Below are positions 7,166 through 13,945 of a stretch of 14,937 nucleotides of DNA, piece by piece. The stretch is taken from positions 1-14,937 of the forward strand of contig CAITOG010000256.1 in assembly GCA_903893955.1 (NCBI GenBank). The letters run 5' to 3'. Under the pieces are notes generated by a model. That model made no database searches. It saw only the letters and a list, made by a program, of their open reading frames with translations, and was not told the origin of the DNA. The position numbers and the translations under genes are program-made. Source of the DNA: an uncultured Actinomycetes bacterium. Its GTDB lineage: Bacteria; Actinomycetota; Acidimicrobiia; Acidimicrobiales; RAAP-2. The first letter of the stretch is position 1. Each line of letters starts with the position of its first letter.

Positions 7166-7171
7166 AAGGAG
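7166..7171 (+). promoter_or_regulatory. Shine-Dalgarno site of the SRPBCC gene
   Basis: AAGGAG lies 8 nt before the ATG at 7180, and only 2 nt before the in-frame GTG at 7174, so the ATG is preferred. Confidence 0.6.
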
Positions 7172-7179
7172 TCGTGCCG

Positions 7180-7620
7180 ATGAGCGATCAGACGACGGAG
7201 ACGATCCTCGTCGGGTCGAGCCCGAGCAGCGTCTACGAGGTGGCTGCAGACATCGAGCGCTACCCAGAGTGGGTGGCTGACATCAAGCAGGTCACCGTCG
7301 ATGAGCGCGACGGTCTTGGACGACCGCTCTTGGTCACCTTCCGGACCGCTGCATTCGGCAGGTCGACGACCTATCAGCTTCGCTACGACTATGAGAAGGC
7401 CCCTGGTGAGCTCTCGTGGGTCTTGACCGAGGGTGACCTCACCACGGTCCTCGACGGTTCCTACGCTTTCGCCATTGCGCCTGGCGGGACAGAGGTCACC
7501 TATCACCTCGAAGCGCAGCTCAAGGTGCCGATCCCAGGGTTCGTGAAGTCCCGCGCCCAAGGGCGGATCCAGGCGACCGCCCTGCGCGAGCTCAAGGCGC
7601 GCGCCGAGTCTCTGCGGTGA
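7180..7620 (+). CDS. SRPBCC (START/polyketide-cyclase-like) protein, TB16.3 type
   Basis: A 146-residue protein of normal length for the family. SRPBCC folds form a helix-grip cavity for lipids or other hydrophobic ligands. Visible signatures are the N-terminal strand TETILVGSSPSSVYEVAADI, then ERYPEWVADIKQVTV (about 26-40), a strongly alternating beta region (YQLRYDYEKAPGELSWVLTEG), and the C-terminal helix containing RIQATALRELKARAE. The mycobacterial counterpart, TB16.3 (Rv2185c), lies near pimB'; here the gene follows the glycosyltransferase by 31 bp. Its stop overlaps the ROK kinase start by 4 bases (GTGA). A role in carrying or presenting a lipid acceptor to the neighbouring enzymes is plausible but inferred. 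Confidence 0.85.
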   Translation: MSDQTTETILVGSSPSSVYEVAADIERYPEWVADIKQVTVDERDGLGRPLLVTFRTAAFGRSTTYQLRYDYEKAPGELSWVLTEGDLTTVLDGSYAFAIAPGGTEVTYHLEAQLKVPIPGFVKSRAQGRIQATALRELKARAESLR

Positions 7621-8579
7621 CGTCGCCGGCCATCGGCGTCGACGTCGGTGGCACGAAGATCCTCGGCATCGTCCTCGCTGAGGGAGCCATCGTCGATCGG
7701 GTCGAGCGGCCGACACCGTCGGCACCCTCAGGAGACCTTGGCCGACGACTTGACCAAGCGATCGCCGAGGTCGTCGGCGAGCTGCTCGAGCGTGAGCCCG
7801 GGTCGCGATCGACGACGGTCGGTGTCGGACTGCCTGGAATGATGGGAACCGACGGCGTCCTGCTGGCTGCGCCCAACCTCCGCAGCGCGACAGGTGCTTC
7901 GCTCCAAGCGCCGCTCCAAGCCAAGCTCGACCGAGACGTGTCGCTTGCCAATGACGCAGATTGCGCTGCGCTCGCTGAGTCCAGGCTCGGCGTGGCGAGA
8001 GGTCACGACGACGTGGTCATGGCCACGCTGGGCACGGGCATCGGCGGTGGCCTCATCGCTGGTGGACGGCTTCTTCGAGGAGGGCGGGGCTACGCCGGGG
8101 AGATCGGCCACATGGTGCTCGACCCAGGTGGTGCGATGTGCCCCTGTGGCTCGAGAGGATGCTGGGAGCAGTTCGCCTCGGGGACAGCACTCGGTCGACT
8201 GGGCCGCGACGCCGCGCGCGCTGGCCGGCTCGCCGGGATCCTCCATGCCGTCGGAGGCGATCCCGAGGCGGTGCGCGGAGAGGACGTCACCCAAGCAGCG
8301 CAGGCTGGCGATCCCGAGGCGCTGCGGATCATCGACGAGGTGGCATGGTGGCTGGCGCGAGGACTGGCCAACCTGGTGGCGGTGCTCGACCCGACCATGA
8401 TCGTCATCGGTGGGGGATTGTCGGCCAATGCCGACCTTCTCGTCGGGCCGGTGGGTGAGCTGCTGCCCTCGATGCTCGAGGGGGGTCGGGACCGGCCAGC
8501 CATCATTGTGGCGGCAGCCCAGCTCGGCCCAGAGGCAGGGGCGATCGGTGCTGCGCTGCTTGGAAGGGGAGACGGATGA
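7617..8579 (+). CDS. ROK-family glucokinase
   Basis: A 320-residue ROK kinase. The ATP phosphate loop DVGGTK (9-14) opens the protein; ND (112-113, in SLANDADCAALAE) supplies the catalytic aspartate; GTGIGGG (139-145) is the second phosphate motif; EIGH (162-165) contacts the sugar. The ROK zinc signature CxCGxxGCxE is complete (C175, C177, C182, E184, with H165). It phosphorylates glucose with ATP, or possibly polyphosphate; the motifs do not separate these. The GTG start overlaps the SRPBCC stop (GTGA), and the 3' end overlaps the next ATG (ATGA), so the three are tightly coupled. Streptomyces glkA lies, as I recall, in a similar neighbourhood. A different hexose substrate cannot be excluded. 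Confidence 0.88.
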   Translation: MTSPAIGVDVGGTKILGIVLAEGAIVDRVERPTPSAPSGDLGRRLDQAIAEVVGELLEREPGSRSTTVGVGLPGMMGTDGVLLAAPNLRSATGASLQAPLQAKLDRDVSLANDADCAALAESRLGVARGHDDVVMATLGTGIGGGLIAGGRLLRGGRGYAGEIGHMVLDPGGAMCPCGSRGCWEQFASGTALGRLGRDAARAGRLAGILHAVGGDPEAVRGEDVTQAAQAGDPEALRIIDEVAWWLARGLANLVAVLDPTMIVIGGGLSANADLLVGPVGELLPSMLEGGRDRPAIIVAAAQLGPEAGAIGAALLGRGDG

Positions 8580-9256
8580 AGGTTGGCGTGGTGCTGCCGA
8601 CGTTCCAGTCGAGCCCGCACGCAGCCATCGAGGTGGCGGACGCAGCGGCTCAGGCTGGTGTCGATGGGGTGTTTGCCTATGACCACCTCTGGCCGATGGG
8701 CTCGCCAGAACGGCCTGCGCTCGCACCTTTCTCGATCCTCGGGCACGTGGCCCGGCGGCACCCCGGATTGTGGGTCGGCCCGTTGGTCGCCCGGATCGGA
8801 CTCGTCGACAACGAGGTCCTCGCCTCGCAGCTCGCAGTGCTCCAAGAGGCCAGCGCGGGGCGCGTGATCGCCGCGATGGGGACCGGTGACTCCAAGAGCG
8901 CGGAGGAGAACCTCGCCTACGGCATCGCCTTCGACCCACCCGACGAGCGACGAGCGGCGCTTCGATCCCTGGTCGAGCGCGAGCTGGCCGATGGGATCGA
9001 GGTCTGGATCGGCGGCGGTGCCCGCTCGACGGTGGCGATCGCAGAGGAGCTCGGCTGCGCAGTCAACATGTGGGGGGCGAGCGCAGACAAGGTGCGAGAG
9101 CAGGCGGCGAGATCCACGGTGACCTGGGCTGGTGCTGGCGTCGATGAGTTGTCGCTGCACGCGACGCTCGGTGACGTGGATGAGGCGGGTGCGACCTGGG
9201 CCGTCGTCGGCTGGCCGACTCCCCTCGACGTCCTCGCCCGCGCGTCGTCGACCTGA
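8576..9256 (+). CDS. Luciferase-like (F420/flavin-dependent) oxidoreductase, short form
   Basis: A 226-residue protein with the start of the bacterial-luciferase TIM barrel: MKVGVVLPTFQSSP, then GVDGVFAYDHLWPMG (about 34-48) with the usual D-H, and GLWVGPLVARIGLVDNEVLA (about 64-83). Later come AAMGTGDSKSAEE, and EVWIGGGARSTVAIAEELG, the family's C-terminal IGG strand. Many LLM-family proteins in Actinobacteria use coenzyme F420, others FMN; the sequence does not decide. It is about 80-100 residues shorter than typical members, with a short middle, but shows no frameshift. ATGA overlap couples it to the glucokinase. Substrate unknown. Confidence 0.8.
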   Translation: MKVGVVLPTFQSSPHAAIEVADAAAQAGVDGVFAYDHLWPMGSPERPALAPFSILGHVARRHPGLWVGPLVARIGLVDNEVLASQLAVLQEASAGRVIAAMGTGDSKSAEENLAYGIAFDPPDERRAALRSLVERELADGIEVWIGGGARSTVAIAEELGCAVNMWGASADKVREQAARSTVTWAGAGVDELSLHATLGDVDEAGATWAVVGWPTPLDVLARASST

Positions 9257-9282
9257 GGTCTGTCGCCACCCAGCGGCCCCGC

Positions 9283-9288
9283 TACGGT
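9283..9288 (+). promoter_or_regulatory. TANNNT -10 element, leaderless start of the aminotransferase gene
   Basis: TACGGT ends 7 nt before the ATG at 9296. The same frame has a GTG at 9287 that overlaps this element, so the ATG is the better start and the gene has its own promoter in the 39-bp gap after the previous gene. Confidence 0.5.
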
Positions 9289-9295
9289 GTCGTCC

Positions 9296-10504
9296 ATGGA
9301 ATTCCGCCGCATCAACGATCTGCCGCCCTATGTCTTCGCCGCCATCGACGGCCTCAAGGCAGCAGCTCGCAGCGAGGGGCGCGACGTCATCGACATGGGC
9401 TTCGGCAATCCTGATCTCCCCTCGCCGCAGGTGGCGGTCGACAAGCTGGCGGAGGCCGCCCAGAACCCTCGCAACCATCGTTACTCGTCGTCGAAGGGCA
9501 TCCCAAAACTCCGCGCTGCAGCGGCTGCGCTCTACGCCCGAAAGTTCGGCGTCGAGCTGGACCCGGACACCGAGGTGATCTCGACCATCGGCGCCAAGGA
9601 GGGTCTGAGCCACCTGATGTGGGTGCTGCTCGGTCCCGACGACTCGGCCATCGTCCCGTCGCCGTCGTACCCGATCCACATCTACGCGCCGCTCTTCGCT
9701 GGCGCACGCGTGCACCAGGTCCGCATGGTCGACCCCTCTGAGGCGGCCGCTGCGGATTTGTCACCGGGCGACACCTTCTTCGACGGTCTCCTCGAGGCAT
9801 GGGAGAACGCATGGCCCAAGCCCCGCGTGATCATCGCCTCGTTCCCGCACAACCCGACAACCGCGTGCGTCGACCTGGCCTTCATGCAGCGACTCGTCGA
9901 CTTCGCTCGTGAGCACGAGGTCATCGTGGTCCACGACTTCGCCTACGCCGATGTGGGCTTCGACGGCTACGAGCCGCCGTCGATCCTTCAGGTGCCCGGC
10001 GCCAAGGAGGTGGCGGTCGAGCTGTACACGCTGACCAAGTCCTTCTCCATGGCGGGTTGGCGAAGTGCGTTCATGGTGGGCAACTCAGAGGTCGTCGCCG
10101 CCCTGACCAAGCTCAAGAGCTACCTCGACTATGGCACCTTCCAGCCGATCCAGATCGCCTCGATCGTCGCCATGAACGAGGCCCCCGACTATCCCGCCGA
10201 GATCTGCTCGATCTACCAGTCACGGCGTGACCACCTCTGCGACGGGCTCAATCGCATCGGGTGGGAGCTCACCCCTCCGAAGGGGACGATGTTCGTCTGG
10301 TCGCCTATCCCAGAACCGTACCGCCACATGGGGGCGCTCGAGTTCTCGAAGTTCCTCGTCACCGAGGCTGACGTGGCGACCTCGCCCGGTGTCGGTTTTG
10401 GCCCGGGTGGCGACGGGTACGTCCGCTTCGCCCTCATCGAGAACGAGCAGCGGATCTCCCAGGCGATCAGGAACCTGAAGAAGGCGCTTCCCGAGCTCGC
10501 CTGA
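9296..10504 (+). CDS. alaC: AlaC-type alanine aminotransferase (PLP fold type I)
   Basis: A 402-residue class I/II aminotransferase that closely resembles E. coli AlaC throughout, from FRRINDLPPYVF at the N-terminus to SPGVGFG and VRFALIEN near the C-terminus. PLP residues are visible: N186 (FPHNPT), D214 and Y217 (VVHDFAYAD), the Schiff-base lysine K248 (TLTKSFSMAGWR) and R256. AlaC interconverts pyruvate and glutamate with alanine and 2-oxoglutarate in the cytoplasm. A related LL-diaminopimelate or other aminotransferase activity is the main alternative, but the full-length similarity favours AlaC. It has its own -10 element and converges on the SMP-30-like gene, with 8 bp between the stops. 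Confidence 0.88.
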   Translation: MEFRRINDLPPYVFAAIDGLKAAARSEGRDVIDMGFGNPDLPSPQVAVDKLAEAAQNPRNHRYSSSKGIPKLRAAAAALYARKFGVELDPDTEVISTIGAKEGLSHLMWVLLGPDDSAIVPSPSYPIHIYAPLFAGARVHQVRMVDPSEAAAADLSPGDTFFDGLLEAWENAWPKPRVIIASFPHNPTTACVDLAFMQRLVDFAREHEVIVVHDFAYADVGFDGYEPPSILQVPGAKEVAVELYTLTKSFSMAGWRSAFMVGNSEVVAALTKLKSYLDYGTFQPIQIASIVAMNEAPDYPAEICSIYQSRRDHLCDGLNRIGWELTPPKGTMFVWSPIPEPYRHMGALEFSKFLVTEADVATSPGVGFGPGGDGYVRFALIENEQRISQAIRNLKKALPELA

Positions 10505-10517
10505 CCTGCGGGTCAGG
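10500..10517. terminator. Candidate bidirectional terminator hairpin over both stop codons
   Basis: CCTGACC (10500-10506), loop TGCG, GGTCAGG (10511-10517): a perfect 7-bp stem. The aminotransferase TGA (10502-10504) sits in the left arm and the SMP-30 TGA (complement of 10513-10515) in the right arm. Facing TGA stops are always complementary, so 3 of the 7 pairs are automatic. There is no U-tract, so intrinsic termination is uncertain. Confidence 0.4.
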
Positions 10518-11409
10518 GGAGGCCGGCACCTGGCACAGCGACCTCAGCCGATTCGATCCGTGCGAGCAGCGCCCCTGCGCCCACGATCTTGTGGTCAGAG
10601 CTCGGCGAGGTCATTGCAAACAGCGTGGTCATCGCAGGGCCGCCGAGCATGCAGGCGAAGCAGGTCTGCGACGTCGTGACCCGCTCGGTGATCTCGCCTC
10701 CCTCGGCAACACGGATCGCCTCTGGGGCGAGCGCGTTGGCGACCCACACCTGCCCCTCGGCGTCGAGGCAGATGCCATCGGTCGGGACCAGCTCGAGCTG
10801 GGCGAAGGTCCGTCGGTTCGACAACGTGCCATCGGTGGCGATGTCAAAGGCCGTGAGCCGCATACGCATCGTCTCGCCCACGATGAGCGTGGCGCCGTCA
10901 GGGGTGATCACCGAGCCGTTGGGGAAGGCCATGTCATCGACGACCTGGATGATCTCACCGTCGGGGGAGAGCACCACGAGGTTCGTGGTCGGCGGCCCGG
11001 GAGGGGTCAAGACGCCCTCGACGCCGTGCTCCTCAAGGAAGGTGTCGAGGTCGAAGCCGAAGTTGCCGACGTAGGCAGTTCCCTTAGGGCCGACGACGAG
11101 GTCATTGGCCCAGTAGCCGCAGTGCTCAGCGATGTCGGCGTGGAGCGCCACCGTCCCATCGACAGCTCGACGAAGCACCTTGTGGTCCGTCATCGAGACG
11201 ATCAGGAGCGAGCCGTCGGGGAGCCAGCCGAGACCAGAGGGCTGACCGGGCACCTCGACGAGGAGCTGCTCGTCGGTGCCGTCCGCTTGGATTGAGAAGA
11301 CGCCGTGACGATAGAAGTCCGAGAAGAACAGCCGTCCCTCATGCCAGCGAGGGGCCTCGCCGAAAGCCAACCCCTCCTTGATGACGGTGGCAGCGTGCTC
11401 GATGGTCAT
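10513..11409 (-). CDS. SMP-30/gluconolactonase-like protein
   Basis: A 298-residue six-bladed beta-propeller of the SMP-30/gluconolactonase/LRE family. Metal-site residues are in place: E18 (FGEAPRW), N164 (AFPNGS) and D211 (VPTDGICLD), plus N102 (YWANDLV) near the substrate pocket. Such enzymes hydrolyse sugar lactones or related esters with a divalent metal. No signal peptide is present. The ATG at 11409 has GGGGAGGG (11413-11420) just upstream; the frame is open further upstream to 11490, but that extension has no ribosome site and does not look like the family. It stands alone, divergent from the acyltransferase and convergent with the aminotransferase. The exact lactone substrate is unknown. 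Confidence 0.87.
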   Translation of the reverse strand: MTIEHAATVIKEGLAFGEAPRWHEGRLFFSDFYRHGVFSIQADGTDEQLLVEVPGQPSGLGWLPDGSLLIVSMTDHKVLRRAVDGTVALHADIAEHCGYWANDLVVGPKGTAYVGNFGFDLDTFLEEHGVEGVLTPPGPPTTNLVVLSPDGEIIQVVDDMAFPNGSVITPDGATLIVGETMRMRLTAFDIATDGTLSNRRTFAQLELVPTDGICLDAEGQVWVANALAPEAIRVAEGGEITERVTTSQTCFACMLGGPAMTTLFAMTSPSSDHKIVGAGALLARIESAEVAVPGAGLP

Positions 11410-11412
11410 GGT

Positions 11413-11420
11413 CCCTCCCC
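11413..11420 (-). promoter_or_regulatory. Strong Shine-Dalgarno site of the SMP-30 gene
   Basis: GGGGAGGG on the minus strand ends 3 nt before the ATG at 11409 (core GGAGG about 4 nt away). It selects this ATG over upstream in-frame starts and marks the gene as leadered, unlike its divergent neighbour. Confidence 0.6.
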
Positions 11421-11491
11421 GGTGGTCGTGCCCTGAGTATTGCCACTCACGGGCTCCGCTGCTCAGCCAAGCACCCAAAGAGCGTGGCAAG

Positions 11492-11497
11492 TAGCGT
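11492..11497 (+). promoter_or_regulatory. TANNNT -10 element, leaderless start of the acyltransferase gene
   Basis: TAGCGT ends 7 nt before the GTG at 11505. An earlier in-frame GTG at 11484 would overlap the promoter, so 11505 is preferred. The identical hexamer precedes glpK. Confidence 0.5.
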
Positions 11498-11504
11498 GCG
11501 CCAC

Positions 11505-12170
11505 GTGGCGTACTGGCTCTTCAAGATCGTTCTCTCGCCGATCATGTTCCTTCTCTACCGAGTCCGCCCCAAGCACCGAGCTGCGATCCCTCCGAAGGGC
11601 GGCGCCATCCTGGCTGCGAACCACCAGGCGTTCTGTGACTCGCTGTTCATCCCTCTGGTCGTGATCCGACGGAAGGTCACCTTCTTGGCCAAGGCGGAGT
11701 ACTTCGACGACCCCAAGATGGCATGGTTCTTTCGGGCGGCCGGCCAGATCCCGATCCGTCGGGGCGGCGGCAGCGCCTCTGAGCGGGCGCTGGCGACCGC
11801 ACTCGAGGTCCTCGATAACGGTCAGCTCATCGCCCTCTACCCAGAGGGGACGCGCTCCCTCGATGAGTACGTCCACAAGGGGCGTACCGGCGTGGCCAGG
11901 ATGGCGCTCAGGAGCGGGTGCCCAGTCGTGCCAGTCGGCCTGCGTGGCACCACCGACGTGCAGCCAGTGGGTCAGAACTGGATGCGGCCCTTCCGGCGGG
12001 TCAGCGTCGTCTTCGGTGATCCGATGTATCTCCTGCCCGGGGACATCGCCGATGCGCCGAGTGAGCAGGAGGCGCTGCGCGACTTCACCGATCGCCTCAT
12101 GCATACCATCGCCGAGCTCTCAGATCGTCCGTATCTCGACGAGTACATCCCGAAGAAGGCGAAGTCGTGA
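11505..12170 (+). CDS. PlsC-type lysophospholipid (1-acylglycerol-3-phosphate) acyltransferase
   Basis: A 221-residue acyltransferase with an N-terminal hydrophobic anchor (about 3-18). The catalytic NHX4D is N39-H40...D45 (NHQAFCDS), followed by FLAKAEYF and the FFRAAGQIPIRRG region. The acyl-acceptor motif PEGTRS comes next (as YPEGTRS), then VPVGLRGT and the VVFGDPM strand. It probably acylates lysophosphatidic acid or a related lipid at the inner membrane surface; a glycolipid acceptor (as for mycobacterial Rv2182c-like enzymes) is an alternative. The start is set by the -10 element at 11492-11497. Convergent with glpK, with 7 bp between stops. Confidence 0.88.
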   Translation: MAYWLFKIVLSPIMFLLYRVRPKHRAAIPPKGGAILAANHQAFCDSLFIPLVVIRRKVTFLAKAEYFDDPKMAWFFRAAGQIPIRRGGGSASERALATALEVLDNGQLIALYPEGTRSLDEYVHKGRTGVARMALRSGCPVVPVGLRGTTDVQPVGQNWMRPFRRVSVVFGDPMYLLPGDIADAPSEQEALRDFTDRLMHTIAELSDRPYLDEYIPKKAKS

Positions 12171-12177
12171 GCTTCCC

Positions 12178-13665
12178 TCAGGCCCATCCGCGGGAACGTT
12201 CCACAGCGCCAAGCCACGCGTCATAGGCGCGCGCAGCGTCGGCTGGGTCCTTCGACGGCTCGAAGACAGCGGCTCTCGACCAGGTCTCGGCCACCTCGTC
12301 GAGCGACCCGTAGACGCCCTCGGCAAGCCCGGCGACGGTGGCTGCGCCGATCGCCGTCGATTCGAGCGATCGAGGCCGCTCGACAGGTATCGACGACTGA
12401 TCGGCCTGGCTTTGGAGCAGGAGATCCATCGCTGCAGCGCCGCCGTCGGCGCGAAGGCCCCGGAGCGAGGCCGAGCTCGCTGCGGCCATCGCATCGGTGA
12501 TGGCACGGACCTCGAACGCCAGCGAGTCGACCACCGCACGAGCGAGCGCAGCCCGACCTGAGCCTCGGGTGATCCCGACGAGCGCCCCCCTCGCCGAGTC
12601 ATCCCACCAGGGGCTGCCCAGCCCGACGAAGGCTGGGACGAAGGAGAGGCCGTCTCCTGGGGCCGCTTGTCGCGCCAGCGCCTCGGTCTGGGCAGCGTCG
12701 GTGATGATCCCAAGCTCGTCCCTGAGCCATTGGATCGCTGCACCGGCGACGAAAGCGGACCCTTCGAGCGCGTAGGCCACGCCGCCGTGGTCACCGAGAT
12801 CCCAGGCCACGGTCGTGAGCAGCCCATCAGCCACCGCAGGTCGCCTGGGCCCGTTCTGGAGCAGCACGAATGCCCCGGTCCCGTAGGTGGCCTTGATCAT
12901 GCCCTCATCGAAGCAGGCCTGGCCGAAGAGCGCAGCCTGTTGGTCGCCGAGGATCCCGCTCAGCGGCACACCGCCGAGTGATGGCAAGACGGACGGCGCC
13001 ACCGTGGCGATGCGGCCACATGACGGCACCACGTCAGGCAGGAGCTCGAGAGGGACCCCGAAGATCGAGCTGAGCGTGGGTGACCAGGCCAGGGCATCAA
13101 TGTCGAAGAGGAGGGTGCGCGAGGCGTTTGACGGGTCAGTGACGAACTTGCCGCCGTCGACGCCCCCGGTGAGCTGCCAGGCGATCCATGCATCGACGGT
13201 GGCGAGCGCAGGCTCCGTCGCGCCGTCGAGCGCGCCGTGCTCGAGGAGCCACGCCATCTTGGTAGCTGAGAAGTACGGGTCGAGGACCAGGCCGGTCGTC
13301 GACCTGACGAGATCGAGGTGGCCTTGGTCGCGCAGCTGTGCGCACGTCGCTGCGGTGCGCTTGTCCTGCCAGACGAGGGCTGGCGCGGTCGCTCGGCCGG
13401 TGGCCTTGTCGAAGGCCACCACGGTCTCGCGCTGGTTCGTGATGCCGATCGAGGCGACCTGGCCGGGATCGAGTCGGCTGGCCACCTCGCCCAGGGTCTC
13501 GGTGACGAGGCGCCAGATCTCTTCGGCGTCGTGCTCGACGAGTCCAGGCGATGGATAGGACTGGCGCAGCTCTCGGTAGGCGACGTCGATCACGCGGGCC
13601 TCGGCATTGAGGACGAGAGCTCGGACCCCCGTGGTACCGGCATCGATGGCGATCATCAGAGCCAT
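12178..13665 (-). CDS. glpK: Glycerol kinase
   Basis: A 495-residue FGGY kinase of full family length. The phosphate loop is DAGTTGVRA (8-16), where DQGTTSSRA is usual. Glycerol-binding residues match E. coli GlpK with a constant offset of four: R79 and E80 (NQRETV), W99 (VWQDKR), Y131 (PYFSATK), the catalytic base D241 (GDQQAALFGQ) and F266 (YGTGAF). ESTAIGAA lies near the C-terminus. It makes sn-glycerol 3-phosphate from glycerol and ATP, feeding the adjacent acyltransferase's pathway or glycolysis. No glpF or glpD is in the window. The ATG lies 8 nt after a TAGCGT element, so it is likely leaderless. Confidence 0.93.
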   Translation of the reverse strand: MALMIAIDAGTTGVRALVLNAEARVIDVAYRELRQSYPSPGLVEHDAEEIWRLVTETLGEVASRLDPGQVASIGITNQRETVVAFDKATGRATAPALVWQDKRTAATCAQLRDQGHLDLVRSTTGLVLDPYFSATKMAWLLEHGALDGATEPALATVDAWIAWQLTGGVDGGKFVTDPSNASRTLLFDIDALAWSPTLSSIFGVPLELLPDVVPSCGRIATVAPSVLPSLGGVPLSGILGDQQAALFGQACFDEGMIKATYGTGAFVLLQNGPRRPAVADGLLTTVAWDLGDHGGVAYALEGSAFVAGAAIQWLRDELGIITDAAQTEALARQAAPGDGLSFVPAFVGLGSPWWDDSARGALVGITRGSGRAALARAVVDSLAFEVRAITDAMAAASSASLRGLRADGGAAAMDLLLQSQADQSSIPVERPRSLESTAIGAATVAGLAEGVYGSLDEVAETWSRAAVFEPSKDPADAARAYDAWLGAVERSRGWA

Positions 13666-13673
13666 GGATCAGG

Positions 13674-13679
13674 ACGCTA
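13674..13679 (-). promoter_or_regulatory. TANNNT -10 element of glpK
   Basis: On the minus strand TAGCGT lies 8 nt before the ATG at 13665, the same hexamer and nearly the same spacing as for the acyltransferase gene. No Shine-Dalgarno sequence precedes this ATG. Confidence 0.45.
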
Positions 13680-13768
13680 GCGCAGCGAGTTCAGGGCTCT
13701 GCGGGGCCAACTCTCGCGCAAACTTTCGCGAACGCCCTCTGACCTGCGATTTCGCGAGGCACAAAACG

Positions 13769-13798
13769 TTGACAGGTGCGTAACTACAGTGCTGTAAT
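13769..13798 (+). promoter_or_regulatory. Sigma70-like nrdJ promoter
   Basis: A perfect -35 TTGACA (13769-13774) is separated by 18 bp from TGTAAT (13793-13798), one mismatch from TATAAT. Transcription would start near 13805, inside the first NrdR box, which suits repression. It is the only canonical two-box promoter in the window. Confidence 0.65.
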
Positions 13799-13800
13799 AA

Positions 13801-13816
13801 CCACTGCATCTTGATC
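13801..13816 (+). promoter_or_regulatory. NrdR box 1 (upstream, degenerate)
   Basis: CCACTGCATCTTGATC keeps the CAC...AT.TTG core of the NrdR consensus, with mismatches mostly in the right half. It begins exactly 31 bp before box 2, three helical turns, the arrangement typical of paired NrdR sites, and covers the predicted transcription start. Confidence 0.55.
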
Positions 13817-13830
13817 TCCTGTCTCTGGAG

Positions 13831-13848
13831 ACCACAACATGTTGTGGT
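13831..13848 (+). promoter_or_regulatory. NrdR box 2 (perfect 18-bp palindrome)
   Basis: ACCACAACATGTTGTGGT is a perfect inverted repeat. Its core CACAACATGTTGTG fits the NrdR-box consensus (ACACWATATATWGTGT-like) at most positions, including the CAC and GTG ends and the central AT. NrdR is the ATP/dATP-sensing repressor of ribonucleotide reductase genes. The site lies in the 5' leader, about 100 bp before nrdJ. Confidence 0.72.
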
Positions 13849-13934
13849 TTTCGCAATTCTGCGGGGTCGGGGGGAATTCTCAGCCGAGAGCGGCAACGGT
13901 TGGGGGTGGCGGAAGAGCTGGCCGCAGAGACGAC

Positions 13935-13940
13935 GAGGAG
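13935..13940 (+). promoter_or_regulatory. nrdJ Shine-Dalgarno site
   Basis: GAGGAG lies 5 nt before the ATG at 13946 and supports that start. Confidence 0.6.
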
Positions 13941-13945
13941 CAACC

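Larger units (their letters stand above)
13666..13945. other. Divergent glpK-nrdJ regulatory region without a gene
   Basis: 280 bp with no convincing coding sequence and a clear local drop in GC. In order it holds the glpK -10 element, two TTTCGCGA direct repeats (13724-13731 and 13750-13757, 26 bp apart), the nrdJ promoter, a dyad (TACAG-TG-CTGTA, 13785-13796), two NrdR boxes, and a leader of roughly 140 nt ending in a ribosome site. I see no B12 riboswitch core in it. Confidence 0.6.

Noticed and set aside
8256..8321. Exact 15-bp direct repeat GGCGATCCCGAGGCG (8256-8270 and 8307-8321)
   Set aside because: Both copies are in frame in the ROK kinase and encode the short peptide GDPEA; most likely codon-choice coincidence rather than a mobile or regulatory repeat.
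7728..9715. Long minus-strand frames opposite the ROK, LLM and aminotransferase genes
   Set aside because: His/Arg-rich low-complexity translations; the plus strand carries complete catalytic motifs.
12161..12180. Possible terminator between the acyltransferase and glpK stops
   Set aside because: Only competing 4-bp stems (TGAG/CTCA, GAAG/CTTC) exist. The first is mostly the automatic pairing of facing TGA codons, and there is no U-tract.
13805..13945. Cobalamin riboswitch in the nrdJ leader
   Set aside because: Considered because the enzyme uses B12, but the leader is short (about 140 nt), I could not find a B12-box-like core, and NrdR boxes already explain control.
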